Below the pieces are notes generated by a model that saw only the letters and a program-made list of their open reading frames with translations, made no database searches and was not told the origin of the DNA. The translations under genes were made by a program, and so were the position numbers. From positions 406,785-470,784 of the forward strand of contig NZ_JAALLN010000001.1 of the NCBI RefSeq assembly GCF_011751075.1: a DNA stretch of 64,000 nucleotides. The letters are read 5' to 3'. The stretch is from Flavobacterium poyangense. GTDB taxonomy: Bacteria; Bacteroidota; Bacteroidia; Flavobacteriales; Flavobacteriaceae. Shown here in pieces: positions 53,296 through 64,000 of the stretch; within the stretch, counting starts at the first letter, position 1; each line of letters begins with the position of its first letter.

Positions 53296-54531
53296 TTAGG
53301 TAATCGAAAGATCTACTTCCGGATTAGGGATAAAATCCTTCTCGACCTTAGAAATAACTATTGCTGCGGCGGCATTTCCAATAAAATTAGTAATGGTTCT
53401 GGCTTCATTCATAAATTTATCAACGCTAAATAAAAGAGCCAGTGCTTCTACAGGAAACTTATGTAAGGTGGTAAAAGTAATGGTTAGGGCAATAAAACCT
53501 GAACCCGGAACTCCGGAAGCTACTTTTGAAGTAATTATAATGACCAGCACAATAGTCACAATATCATCAAACGATAAGGGAATATTAAAAAGCTGTGCTG
53601 TAAATAAGGTGCAAACCGGCAAAAATATAGAAGCTCCTGTCAAATTAAAAGAATAGCCTAGTGGTATACATAAACCTACAACCGCTTTACTGCAACCAGC
53701 TTTTTCGAGCTTAGCAACAATAAGAGGAAAAGCCGTTCGGGAAGAAGAGGTACCAAAAACAATCAGCAGTTCTTCTTTGATATAGCGCAAAAATTTCCAA
53801 AGACTGATTTTATAATATCTTAGAATTAATCCCAAAATGGCAAATATAAAAAAGGCCATTGTGATGTAAATCGTAGCCAATAATTTTCCTAAAGGCAGCA
53901 GCGAATCTATTCCAAATCTGGACACTGTATAAGCCATACCTCCAAAAGCCGCAATAGGTACCAGATAAAACAAATACAGCAACAATTGATACAAAAAAGT
54001 TGTAATTCTTTGCAGCTTAGTGACTAAAAACGCTCTCTTTGATGAAAAATTAAGCAGTATGCCCAATAGTATTGCTACTAACAAAAGAATCAAAGGACGA
54101 TTGAGGAGTAAAAAATCATACCAATGCTCATTAAATGTTAAACTCGCCGTTTCTGCCGGAACTTCAATGGTTTTAAAATGACTTTTGTCAATTTTGCCGG
54201 GCTCAATAAACCAAGCACTTACCACACCTATTAAAATAGCCAGCGTTGTAATCATTAAAAAATATACAATCGTTTTTATACTTATACTACGAACTTTTTT
54301 TAAACTGCCCACACCACTTAAACCGAGTATAATGGTTAGAAAAATTACTGGCTGAATAAAAGGTTCTATTACATAAAGAAAAGCGGTACCTAAAAAATCT
54401 AATTCAATTCCTTTTTCAGGAAAATAATGGCCTACCGCAACTCCGAGTAATAATGCTACAAATACATAGGAGGCCAAATTCTTTACAAATTTGCCTGATA
54501 CAGCTGTATTTCCGGAATATTCATTCTTCAT
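53296..54531 (-). CDS. dicarboxylate/amino acid:cation symporter (DAACS family)
   Basis: 411 aa from the ATG at 54531; a longer frame to 54642 runs into the upstream gene and adds no family sequence. About eight helices and two re-entrant loops. SSSRTAFPLI is the serine-rich re-entrant loop, and GYSFNLTGASIFLP and PGSGFIALTITF fit the substrate/cation site of the GltP/DctA family. It should take up C4-dicarboxylates or acidic amino acids with H+ or Na+. Follows the CitMHS gene by 44 nt. Confidence 0.88.
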   Translation of the reverse strand: MKNEYSGNTAVSGKFVKNLASYVFVALLLGVAVGHYFPEKGIELDFLGTAFLYVIEPFIQPVIFLTIILGLSGVGSLKKVRSISIKTIVYFLMITTLAILIGVVSAWFIEPGKIDKSHFKTIEVPAETASLTFNEHWYDFLLLNRPLILLLVAILLGILLNFSSKRAFLVTKLQRITTFLYQLLLYLFYLVPIAAFGGMAYTVSRFGIDSLLPLGKLLATIYITMAFFIFAILGLILRYYKISLWKFLRYIKEELLIVFGTSSSRTAFPLIVAKLEKAGCSKAVVGLCIPLGYSFNLTGASIFLPVCTLFTAQLFNIPLSFDDIVTIVLVIIITSKVASGVPGSGFIALTITFTTLHKFPVEALALLFSVDKFMNEARTITNFIGNAAAAIVISKVEKDFIPNPEVDLSIT

Positions 54532-54575
54532 TGCATGGTATTTTGATAGTAGACAAAGATACTTATAAAGCTTTT

Positions 54576-55868
54576 TTAAAAAGTAATGAGTCCAATGATA
54601 ATTGCTGTGATCAACATGGCAACAGAAGAACCCAATGCCCATTTTAAAGTAAACTTCAGGTGATCTGAAAATTCAACTCCGGCCAAACCTACCAATAAAT
54701 AAGTCGAAGGCACTAACGGACTTAATAAATGCACCCCCTGTCCTATTAACGATGCAACTCCTATTTCCAGTTTAGTGGCACCCAAATGAAGACCTGTTTC
54801 AGAAATAAGTGGTAAAACCCCAAAATAATAAGCATCATTACTTAAAAAGAAAGTCAAAGGAGCGCTTGTTACTGCTGTCAGCATCGGAAACAAACTTCCC
54901 CAGGTATCCGGCACTATAGCAATCATGGATTTGGCCATCGCATCCATCATTCCGGTTCCGGAAAGTATTCCTGTAAATATACCAGCAGCAAATATCATAG
55001 ACGCTACTGAAAGGGCATTACCGGCATGTAATTGAAGTACTTTCTGTTGTTCTTCGATTTTTGGATAATTGATGATCAGTCCAATGCAAAAAGCGATCAT
55101 AAAGGATACGGCTAGAGGCAATATATCCAGCATCATAGAGCTCAAAAGTGTCAGCGTCAATATCAAATTAAACCAGATAAGTCCCGGTTTTTTTAACTGT
55201 CTTTGCACTGCCTCTGTTTCCTGATTGTCTAAATAAGGATTTATAAAATCAGGTTTTGCAATTCTCTTCTTTTCTTTCATTCCAAGCCATGCTGCACATA
55301 TAAATACCCAGACAATACCTCCTGCTACAACCGGAATCATCGGCACAAAAAGTTCAGTTGCTGACATACTAAGTGTAGTCATTGCTCTGGCGGTAGGCCC
55401 ACCCCAAGGCAAAATATTCATTACACCACCGCTGAGCATTATGATACAGGCTAAAACCAACGGATTCATCCCCATTTTTTTGTACAAAGGCAGCATTGCA
55501 GCTACAACAATCATATAAGTTGTGGCACCATCGCCATCAAGAGATACTAATACGGTTAGCAGGGCTGTTCCTAACGCAATCTTTACCGGATCTCCTTTTA
55601 CCAGTTTAAGGATCAAATTAACGAGCGGATCAAACAAACCGGCATCAATCATAATGCTAAAGAATAGAATTCCAAATACTAACATGATCCCTGTGGGTGC
55701 AATATTTTTTACTCCATCCATCATAATTGTACCCAAATCTGCCGAGAAACCACCAAAAATAGCAAATAGAATAGGGATAAGTATTAAAGCTGTTAAAGGA
55801 AACAGCTTTTTAGACATGATTAGGTACATAAATACCATTATCATTGAAAAACCTAAGATAGTAAGCAT
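54576..55868 (-). CDS. CitMHS-family citrate:cation symporter
   Basis: 430 aa, about 12 membrane helices. VLVSLDGDGATTYMIVVAAMLPLY and GGVMNILPWGGPTARA are characteristic of CitM/CitH-type transporters, which import citrate complexed with a divalent metal ion. The second half repeats the fold (FFLSNDAYYFGVLPLI). It follows the DUF2490 gene by 21 nt. With the dicarboxylate carrier it points to carboxylate scavenging; the TerC protein could deal with metal brought in with citrate. Confidence 0.87.
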   Translation of the reverse strand: MLTILGFSMIMVFMYLIMSKKLFPLTALILIPILFAIFGGFSADLGTIMMDGVKNIAPTGIMLVFGILFFSIMIDAGLFDPLVNLILKLVKGDPVKIALGTALLTVLVSLDGDGATTYMIVVAAMLPLYKKMGMNPLVLACIIMLSGGVMNILPWGGPTARAMTTLSMSATELFVPMIPVVAGGIVWVFICAAWLGMKEKKRIAKPDFINPYLDNQETEAVQRQLKKPGLIWFNLILTLTLLSSMMLDILPLAVSFMIAFCIGLIINYPKIEEQQKVLQLHAGNALSVASMIFAAGIFTGILSGTGMMDAMAKSMIAIVPDTWGSLFPMLTAVTSAPLTFFLSNDAYYFGVLPLISETGLHLGATKLEIGVASLIGQGVHLLSPLVPSTYLLVGLAGVEFSDHLKFTLKWALGSSVAMLITAIIIGLITF

Positions 55869-55889
55869 GATGACTATGTTTTAAAATTA

Positions 55890-56585
55890 TTAATTTTCTG
55901 ATTTAGCGGACCAGTCAAAAGTGTTTCGAAAACCTAAAAGCACATAATTACTGGTTTCACCGGGACTTAACTGATTGATATAGGAAACCTCTATTGCCGA
56001 TTTTTTACTCAGATTGAAACCAAATCCGGTCGTAAGTCTATTACTGTCAAACTGTTCGTCTTTGACCACATTCATACGAATCTCTTCTTTTAGTATCCCA
56101 TACACTATGTCTTTTTTATCTGCCCCGTTTAATGGAATTTTAAAAGAAATGAGATACCTAAGTCGTACTACAAAATCGTCCGGATTTGTTAAAAAACGTT
56201 CCTCTACCCTAAACCGATGCAGTACTGATGTTCTTCCTATTTTATTTTTAAATGATAGCTGTTGAAAGGGTCTGTTTTCGTAACGAATTTTCTTCTTTGC
56301 GTCACTACTGTAAGGTTCCAAAACCAAAAACATATAACCTGCTGCCGGGTATACGTCATTTTCGAGTTTCCTTTCGAGATAGGTTGACACCAGGAATAAA
56401 CGGGAATCTTGAAGTAAATCGTAAGAACGATATTGCGATAAAGCGGTTAAACTGTATTTTTGATTTAATTTTGCCGACATGGTATACTGAAACCACGCAT
56501 TATGATTATCTGTCTGAGCCCTACTTTCAAAAGAAAGTAGCAATAAAATAGATACGATTAATACAGCTCTTATACCAGTTTTCAT
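55890..56585 (-). CDS. DUF2490-type outer-membrane protein
   Basis: 231 aa. A signal peptide (AVLIVSILLLLSFESRAQ) precedes a beta-barrel-like sequence of alternating strands with aromatic ends, including NAWFQYTMSAKLNQKYSL and a final YVLLGFRNTF; the last Phe-region is typical of barrel insertion. It resembles DUF2490 of Bacteroidetes. First gene of the transporter operon, so it may act as the outer-membrane pore or porin-like partner. Confidence 0.75.
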   Translation of the reverse strand: MKTGIRAVLIVSILLLLSFESRAQTDNHNAWFQYTMSAKLNQKYSLTALSQYRSYDLLQDSRLFLVSTYLERKLENDVYPAAGYMFLVLEPYSSDAKKKIRYENRPFQQLSFKNKIGRTSVLHRFRVEERFLTNPDDFVVRLRYLISFKIPLNGADKKDIVYGILKEEIRMNVVKDEQFDSNRLTTGFGFNLSKKSAIEVSYINQLSPGETSNYVLLGFRNTFDWSAKSEN

Positions 56586-56645
56586 AATTGTTATTTTTTT
56601 TTCGTGATAAAAGTATAGGAATCGTATGTGGAAAAAATTTAATTT

Positions 56646-56674
56646 TCAGTAAACAACCTATATTATCAGTGAAC
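56646..56674 (-). promoter_or_regulatory. candidate LytTR regulator-binding site
   Basis: Direct repeats TCAGTAAAC (56646-56654) and TCAGTGAAC (56666-56674), 20 bp centre to centre, in the gap between the transporter operon and the divergent LytS/LytTR genes. LytTR proteins typically bind two 9-bp direct repeats about two helical turns apart. Confidence 0.55.
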
Positions 56675-56761
56675 GACACAATCGACTCTCTTATAAAAAA
56701 TGATATGTGCAATTTTAAATGTGTTTTTTTAAACAGCAAGCAATTTTTAAGATAAAAAAAT

Positions 56762-57862
56762 ATGGTTTTACTAATAAACATTGTCATTCTGCTTATTGCT
56801 TTCCGACTTCTCTTTGAACAAAAGATTATTAACGGTTTGATGAACAAACAATGGAGCAATCTGATTCTCTTTCAGCACCTGTTTTTTTTCAGCATTTATA
56901 CAATAGCAATCATTTTTAATGCACTGTATTTTACAGATATGCCTTACGCAATTTATAGCGTACTCTTTACTATCGTGGTAAATATTGCACTTTATGTTAT
57001 ATGTTATTCTTATCTCGTAGGTGCTTATTATCAAACTAATAAATATCCCGAATACATACTTTATGCTCTTATTTTGTTTATATCAAGTTCTTTGCTTCGT
57101 TTATTAATTGAACCTGAATTTTACCCTGATCATAGTATAGATAACAAACAAAATCTTTTTTTAATAAGTGTTTATGGCTCTCAGAGTATTGTTATTCTTG
57201 TAGCTTCTTTTTTAGGAATTTCAAAGCATAAATTTTTAATAGAATACGACTATAAGAATTTAGAATTTAAGAAAAATGAAACGGATCTTAATTTAATGAA
57301 GTCCAAAATCAATCCGCATTTTTTGTTGAATACGCTTAACAATATCTATTCAGGAAGTTATAATTCCCAGAGTAATACGTCAGAATCTATACTGCAATTA
57401 AGCCAACTTTTGCAATATGTTATTTACGAAACAGACAAGAATGAAATTAGTATTCAGAAAGAATTTGAAATGATTAAAGCGCTTGCAGGACTTTATCAAC
57501 TCAAATACAACAATACCCTTCATATCAATTTTGAGCTTAATGACATTGAAATTCAGGAGCAATTAGAAATTCCGCCATCTGTTTATTTTGCTCTTTTTGA
57601 AAATGCCTTAAAACATTCTGCTATTGGCACCGAGAAAGATGCTTACATAAAAGTACAATTTGATAAAACAGAGGATGAAATAATTTTCAAAGTCACTAAT
57701 TCTATTTCAGAAGGCGATCACAACGGAAATAATCAAGGTTATAAAGGAATGGGAACTGCAGCCTTAAAAAGAATTCTTACTGCTAAATATGCTGACCAAT
57801 ACAAACTCGTTGATGAGTTACTAAATAAAACGTATTTTGCCACTCTCAAAATTAAAATATGA
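56762..57862 (+). CDS. LytS-type sensor histidine kinase
   Basis: 366 aa. About five membrane helices in the first 155 residues, then the His_kinase dimerisation motif SKINPHFLLNTLNNIYS with His186 and a C-terminal HATPase domain (SVYFALFENALKHSAIG, GNNQGYKGMGTAALKRIL). No periplasmic domain of size, so it probably senses a ligand within the membrane or near it. Its stop overlaps the regulator ATG by 4 nt. Divergent from the carboxylate-transport operon, which it probably controls. Confidence 0.88.
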   Translation: MVLLINIVILLIAFRLLFEQKIINGLMNKQWSNLILFQHLFFFSIYTIAIIFNALYFTDMPYAIYSVLFTIVVNIALYVICYSYLVGAYYQTNKYPEYILYALILFISSSLLRLLIEPEFYPDHSIDNKQNLFLISVYGSQSIVILVASFLGISKHKFLIEYDYKNLEFKKNETDLNLMKSKINPHFLLNTLNNIYSGSYNSQSNTSESILQLSQLLQYVIYETDKNEISIQKEFEMIKALAGLYQLKYNNTLHINFELNDIEIQEQLEIPPSVYFALFENALKHSAIGTEKDAYIKVQFDKTEDEIIFKVTNSISEGDHNGNNQGYKGMGTAALKRILTAKYADQYKLVDELLNKTYFATLKIKI

Positions 57863-58545
57863 AACAATTAAAAGCCATTGCAATAGATGATGAATATCCG
57901 GCATTGGAACTTATTAAAACCTATTGCTCAACTATCACTGGCATAGATTTAATAAACACTTTTACAAGTCCGGAAGAATCAATTACATTCCTACACGAAA
58001 ATGAAATTGACTTACTCATACTGGATATCAACATGCCAAACATAACCGGCATCGAGCTTTTACAAAACATCAAAACAAAACCACTCTGTATTTTTATCAC
58101 TGCAGAAGAGCAACATGCTGCCAAAGCTTTTGAACTGGATGTTATAGATTATCTTATTAAACCTATTAGTTTTGAGCGCTTTGAAAAAGCAATAACCAAA
58201 GCCAAAGAATATTATCAATTTAAAATAACAAAAGACAGTACTCAGGATTATATAATGTTTAAATCTGATTATATTGTTCTCAAAATCAAATTAAAAGACA
58301 TACACTGGATAGAAGGTTTTGGGGAATACATTAAAATTGTATCCCGCTATAAAAGCTACATGGTGCTTGATCGAATGACTAAATTTGAAGAAACACACCA
58401 GCACTTAGGTTTCATCAGAATACATAAATCTTATCTGATTCTAAAAGATCATATTGCCTCTTATAATTCCCGTACCGTACTGCTAAAAAATGGCAAAGAA
58501 CTCCCTATAGGGCGGACTTATAAGAACAATCTTAAACTTCAATAA
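57859..58545 (+). CDS. LytTR-family response regulator
   Basis: 228 aa. Receiver domain with acidic pair DDEYP (10-11), phospho-acceptor Asp56 in LILDINMP and Lys near ~104 (DYLIKPISFERF); the C-terminal ~100 residues are a LytTR DNA-binding domain (IHWIEGFGEYIKIVS, FIRIHKSYLI, PIGRTYKNNL). Partner of the kinase just upstream. Likely binds the direct repeats at 56646-56674. Confidence 0.92.
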   Translation: MKQLKAIAIDDEYPALELIKTYCSTITGIDLINTFTSPEESITFLHENEIDLLILDINMPNITGIELLQNIKTKPLCIFITAEEQHAAKAFELDVIDYLIKPISFERFEKAITKAKEYYQFKITKDSTQDYIMFKSDYIVLKIKLKDIHWIEGFGEYIKIVSRYKSYMVLDRMTKFEETHQHLGFIRIHKSYLILKDHIASYNSRTVLLKNGKELPIGRTYKNNLKLQ

Positions 58546-58667
58546 GTTGAAAAAAAACAGTATCATTGACAATCAAATTCCTCTTTTGAGTGATTATTTA
58601 TTTTAAGTACAATCCTACAATAACAAACGCCGAAATACGTTTCTCCTATTAAATTAAACAATACGAA
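58546..58667. other. short intergenic region
   Basis: No gene and no clear terminator. AT-rich; presumably holds the promoter of the thioesterase gene. Confidence 0.4.
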
Positions 58668-59087
58668 ATGAAATATTCAAAAAATTACACCACAGCAGAC
58701 GAACACATAGATGTTCAGGGAATTATGGATGGTTTATACTATCCTTTTTATATGGAAGAATGTCGCCATGCTTATATCAAAGAGGTACTAGGTTTTGATT
58801 TTGTACAACAGGCCAAAAATGGTGTATTTATGGTTTTATCCGAATACAGTATCAAATTTATTCGCTCCCTAAAGAAAGATGATAATTTTGATGTGACCTG
58901 TGCTGTTTTTACAGACCCAAACGGACTACCAAAACTGCATTTTAAACAATCAATCCTAAAAAACGGAAAAATAATGGCATCCGCAGTATTTACCGGAACT
59001 TGCATTCCTGCAACTGGAGGCAGACCCTATTTACCCGAAGAACTCAAAGCAAATTTTGCTGACGCTCCGGTATTGGAAAATGATTAA
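58668..59087 (+). CDS. 4HBT-type acyl-CoA thioesterase-like protein
   Basis: 139 aa, hot-dog fold length. QGIMDGLYYPFYMEECRHAYIKEV matches the 4HBT pattern with the Asp/Tyr segment and a long central helix; a following strand set (FMVLSEYSIKFIRSLKKDD, VTCAVFTD) agrees. Cytosolic. It probably hydrolyses acyl-CoA thioesters; substrate unknown. The broken run of motif here is family-level, not exact. Confidence 0.78.
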   Translation: MKYSKNYTTADEHIDVQGIMDGLYYPFYMEECRHAYIKEVLGFDFVQQAKNGVFMVLSEYSIKFIRSLKKDDNFDVTCAVFTDPNGLPKLHFKQSILKNGKIMASAVFTGTCIPATGGRPYLPEELKANFADAPVLEND

Positions 59088-59202
59088 TTCTCATAAGAAC
59101 AGTAATCTTAATCCTTTAAAAGTCAGACACTATATCTAAATTTAATTCGTATTTTAGCTTTAGAAAATTCAAAAGCTACCATAACCTTTTAACTCTAGAA
59201 AT

Positions 59203-60222
59203 ATGCGCTCAATCCTTTTTTTACTATCGATCCTCTTTTTGACTTCTTGTAAAAACGAAACCAAATCAGACGTTCTTGCCAATTATTTTACATACAAACA
59301 AAACGAACCAATAGAATCTGCAGGTGTAAAAATGATTCCGATTAAAACACCGATAGGAGAATTTAAAGTCTGGACAAAGCGCTTTGGAACCAATCCAAAA
59401 ATAAAAATATTGTTACTGCATGGAGGCCCAGCCATGACGCACGAGTACATGGAATGCTTTGAGACATTTTTTCAACGTGAAGGTTTCGAATTTTATGAAT
59501 ATGACCAATTGGGTTCTTATTACAGCGATCAACCCAAAGACAGTAGTTTATGGACAACACAACGATTTGTAGAAGAAGTCGAACAAGTTCGCAAAGCCAT
59601 TAATGCAGACCACACTAACTTTTATGTTTTAGGAAATTCCTGGGGTGGAATTTTAGCGATGGAATATGCATTAAAATACCAGAAAAATCTAAAAGGTTTG
59701 CTTGTTTCAAATATGATGGCCAGCGCCCCTGAATATGGAAAATACGCAGATGAAATTCTGGCAAAGCAAATGAAGCCTGAAGTTCTAGCAGAAATAAGGG
59801 CATTAGAAGCAAAAAAAGACTTTGGTAACCCCAGATATATGGAGCTTTTGATCCCTAACTTTTACAAAGAGCATTTATGCAGACTAAAAGAATGGCCAGA
59901 TGGACTGAACCGCACCATCAAACATATGAATGGAGAAATATATACTATCATGCAAGGCCCAAGCGAATTCGGAGTAAGTGGTCGCCTGGCAAAATGGGAT
60001 ATTAAAAATCGTTTACCTGAAATTACAATTCCAACCCTAATGATCGGTGCAAAATACGACACTATGGATCCAAAAGTAATGGAAGAGCAAAGTAAATTAG
60101 TAAAAAAAGGGCGTTACTTATACTGTCCAAACGGAAGTCACCTTGCCATGTGGGATGACCAACAAGTATTTATGAATGGAGTAATACAATTTATTAATGA
60201 TGTTGATGCTAATAAATTTTAG
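59203..60222 (+). CDS. proline-iminopeptidase-like lipoprotein (alpha/beta hydrolase)
   Basis: 339 aa. Signal with lipobox LFLTSC (Cys16), so a lipoprotein at the cell envelope. HGGP oxyanion motif (73-76), nucleophile LGNSWGG (Ser146), acid in KYDTMDPK and His in CPNGSHLAMWDD complete the S33 peptidase pattern. It would release N-terminal residues such as proline from peptides. Intact by length. A terminator-like hairpin follows (about 60310-60346). Confidence 0.85.
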   Translation: MRSILFLLSILFLTSCKNETKSDVLANYFTYKQNEPIESAGVKMIPIKTPIGEFKVWTKRFGTNPKIKILLLHGGPAMTHEYMECFETFFQREGFEFYEYDQLGSYYSDQPKDSSLWTTQRFVEEVEQVRKAINADHTNFYVLGNSWGGILAMEYALKYQKNLKGLLVSNMMASAPEYGKYADEILAKQMKPEVLAEIRALEAKKDFGNPRYMELLIPNFYKEHLCRLKEWPDGLNRTIKHMNGEIYTIMQGPSEFGVSGRLAKWDIKNRLPEITIPTLMIGAKYDTMDPKVMEEQSKLVKKGRYLYCPNGSHLAMWDDQQVFMNGVIQFINDVDANKF

Positions 60223-60534
60223 CATTTTACAGAATAAAACTCAACAATACAGAGGGTAACTTACAAAGTACTTTCACTAAATTAGATTGCACTATAAAGT
60301 AACTTATAAAAATGCTTCATTAGAAATAATGGAGCGTTTTTTTTTGTGCCTTGGCTCGAATCTCGATATCTCAACAAACAAAGATTACACAGAGCTGCAC
60401 AAAGAAGACACAGAGATTCGCAAAAATTTAGATTAAACTCTGTGTCCCTCTGTGTCTTCTTTGCGAATCTCTGCGGAATTTAAAAAACTTTATAAAACAA
60501 AAAACCCCGTTCGTTAGAACAGGGTTTTTAAAAG
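60223..60534. other. intergenic region with inverted repeat and rRNA terminator
   Basis: 15-bp arms AAAGAAGACACAGAG (60401-60415) and CTCTGTGTCTTCTTT (60448-60462), a repeat type common between Flavobacterium genes. Next to it the hairpin AAAACCCTGTTC / GAACGGGGTTTTT (about 60498-60530) ends the rRNA operon on the minus strand. Confidence 0.65.
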
Positions 60535-60643
60535 AAAGGCGACGACATACTCTCCCACATAACTGCAGTACCATCTGCGCAGGCGGGCTTAACTTCTCTG
60601 TTCGGGATGGGAAGAGGTGAGCCCCGCCGCAATAACCACCTTA
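60535..60643 (-). rRNA. rrf: 5S ribosomal RNA
   Basis: About 108 nt. The minus-strand sequence starts GGTGGTTATTGCGGCGGGGC and contains CCCATCCCGAACAGAG and GTGGGAGAGTATGTCGTCGCC, standard 5S elements. It lies 205 nt after the 23S gene and is followed by a strong terminator. Confidence 0.93.
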
Positions 60644-60848
60644 AGGTTTTTAGTAATTAGTCCTTAGTGATTAGTAATTAGTCTCTAGACTATTTACTAT
60701 TTACTTTTCACTAATTACTGCTCTTGCGTCGAGCTAATATTTTAACATACTGAGATAAAGAACATAAAAAGCCTTGACTTGCCCTCTAGCGAAGTCGAAG
60801 GGAGAAAGTTTCTTCCTCCGGGTTTACCCGGAGGAAAAGTGTGTACAT
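60644..60848 (-). other. 23S-5S spacer
   Basis: About 200 nt with repeated TAATTAGT/ACTAATTAC-type units and a TTCTTCCTCCGGGTTTACCCGGAGGAA hairpin at 60810-60836 (arms TTCCTCCGGG / CCCGGAGGAA), probably part of rRNA processing. No gene. Confidence 0.5.
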
Positions 60849-63722
<2,874 letters not shown>

Positions 63723-63916
63723 ACCAAATCATAATTTAATATGATCCGTTTTTTTTTGTTTTTCCTTTGCTTTCGCTCAAGAAAAACGCTTTCTACTTTT
63801 TATTATTTCTTATCTCAATATGTCAATGAACTTTTATTTAGTCGAAGGTCAAAAGTCTAAAGTCCTAAAGTGAATCACTTTTGACTTTATGACTTTAGCC
63901 TTTAAGACTAAAATCG
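63723..63916 (-). other. tRNA-Ala to 23S spacer
   Basis: Contains inverted AAAGTCTAAAGTC / GACTTTATGACTTTA-type repeats (63848-63905), no gene. The arms flank the 23S precursor side and may serve processing. Confidence 0.45.
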
Positions 63917-63990
63917 TGGAGAATAACGGAGTCGAACCGTTGACCTCCTGCGTGCAAGGCAGGCGCTCTAGCCAGCTGAGCTAATCCCCC
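63917..63990 (-). tRNA. tRNA-Ala (anticodon TGC)
   Basis: 74 nt. Minus strand GGGGGATTAGCTCAGCTGGC with anticodon arm CCTGCCTTGCACGCAGG (anticodon TGC), T-arm ACGGTTCGACTCCGT and acceptor ATTCTCCA. All arms pair; acceptor has two G-U pairs. It lies upstream of 23S, the standard ribosomal spacer position, so 16S and tRNA-Ile are expected just beyond the right edge. Confidence 0.95.
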
Positions 63991-64000
63991 AATTTTTGAA

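Overview
The window looks like a chromosome segment of a Flavobacterium-type Bacteroidetes. It is AT-rich, mostly lacks strong Shine-Dalgarno sites, has at least one exact TTTG-N19-TAnnTTTG promoter, and ends in a Flavobacterium-like 23S-5S rRNA region with tRNA-Ala. Genus level is an inference from sequence character, not from a search.

Layout. (1) 1-5443, minus strand: a four-gene operon with a helical protein, two different adjacent P-loop GTPases and a GAP1-like protein that runs off the left edge. It matches the predicted 'double-GTPase' conflict systems. (2) 6194-29324: a 23.1-kb integrated element bounded by a 13-bp direct repeat, with a tyrosine integrase at the left end and a repressor plus operator at the right end. 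Its long minus-strand late operon encodes many small one-helix membrane proteins, a transglutaminase-fold protease, a RecA/RadA-type ATPase and a lysis cassette (GH19 endolysin, holin, u-spanin). I recognise no terminase, portal or tail genes, and no late gene is long enough for a tape measure, so a tailless (internal-membrane) temperate phage is the best reading. Six copies of an exactly 60-bp inverted-repeat element punctuate its transcription units. A lipoprotein pair, one with a JAMM/JAB motif, sits on the opposite strand as probable cargo. (3) 29525-32419: a tandem alpha/beta-hydrolase with a membrane tail and a secreted protein, between two tRNA-3'-end-like scars. (4) 33001-45456, plus strand: a compact defence cluster hsdR-hsdM-hsdS, an RT-nitrilase fusion (DRT type 1/UG1), and mcrB-mcrC. 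(5) 45539-48010: a duplicated 3' fragment of a decarboxylase gene, a decayed hipBA locus that still has three operator-like sites, and a Fic protein. (6) 48421-60222: chromosomal metabolism, namely an amine/amino-acid oxidase plus 2-oxoacid decarboxylase pair; a carboxylate-transport operon (DUF2490 porin-like protein, CitMHS, DAACS, TerC) facing a LytS/LytTR two-component system; a thioesterase; and a proline-iminopeptidase-like lipoprotein. (7) 60535-63990: 5S, 23S and tRNA-Ala on the minus strand.

Functionally, the left 48 kb is an accessory/defence region: a GTPase conflict system, a prophage, three nucleic-acid defence modules in one gene string, and toxin remnants, stacked next to core metabolic genes and an rRNA operon. 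The most novel items are the tail-less prophage with its 60-bp elements, the compact RM-DRT1-McrBC string and the double-GTPase operon. All family names come from reading motifs by eye; no database search was run.
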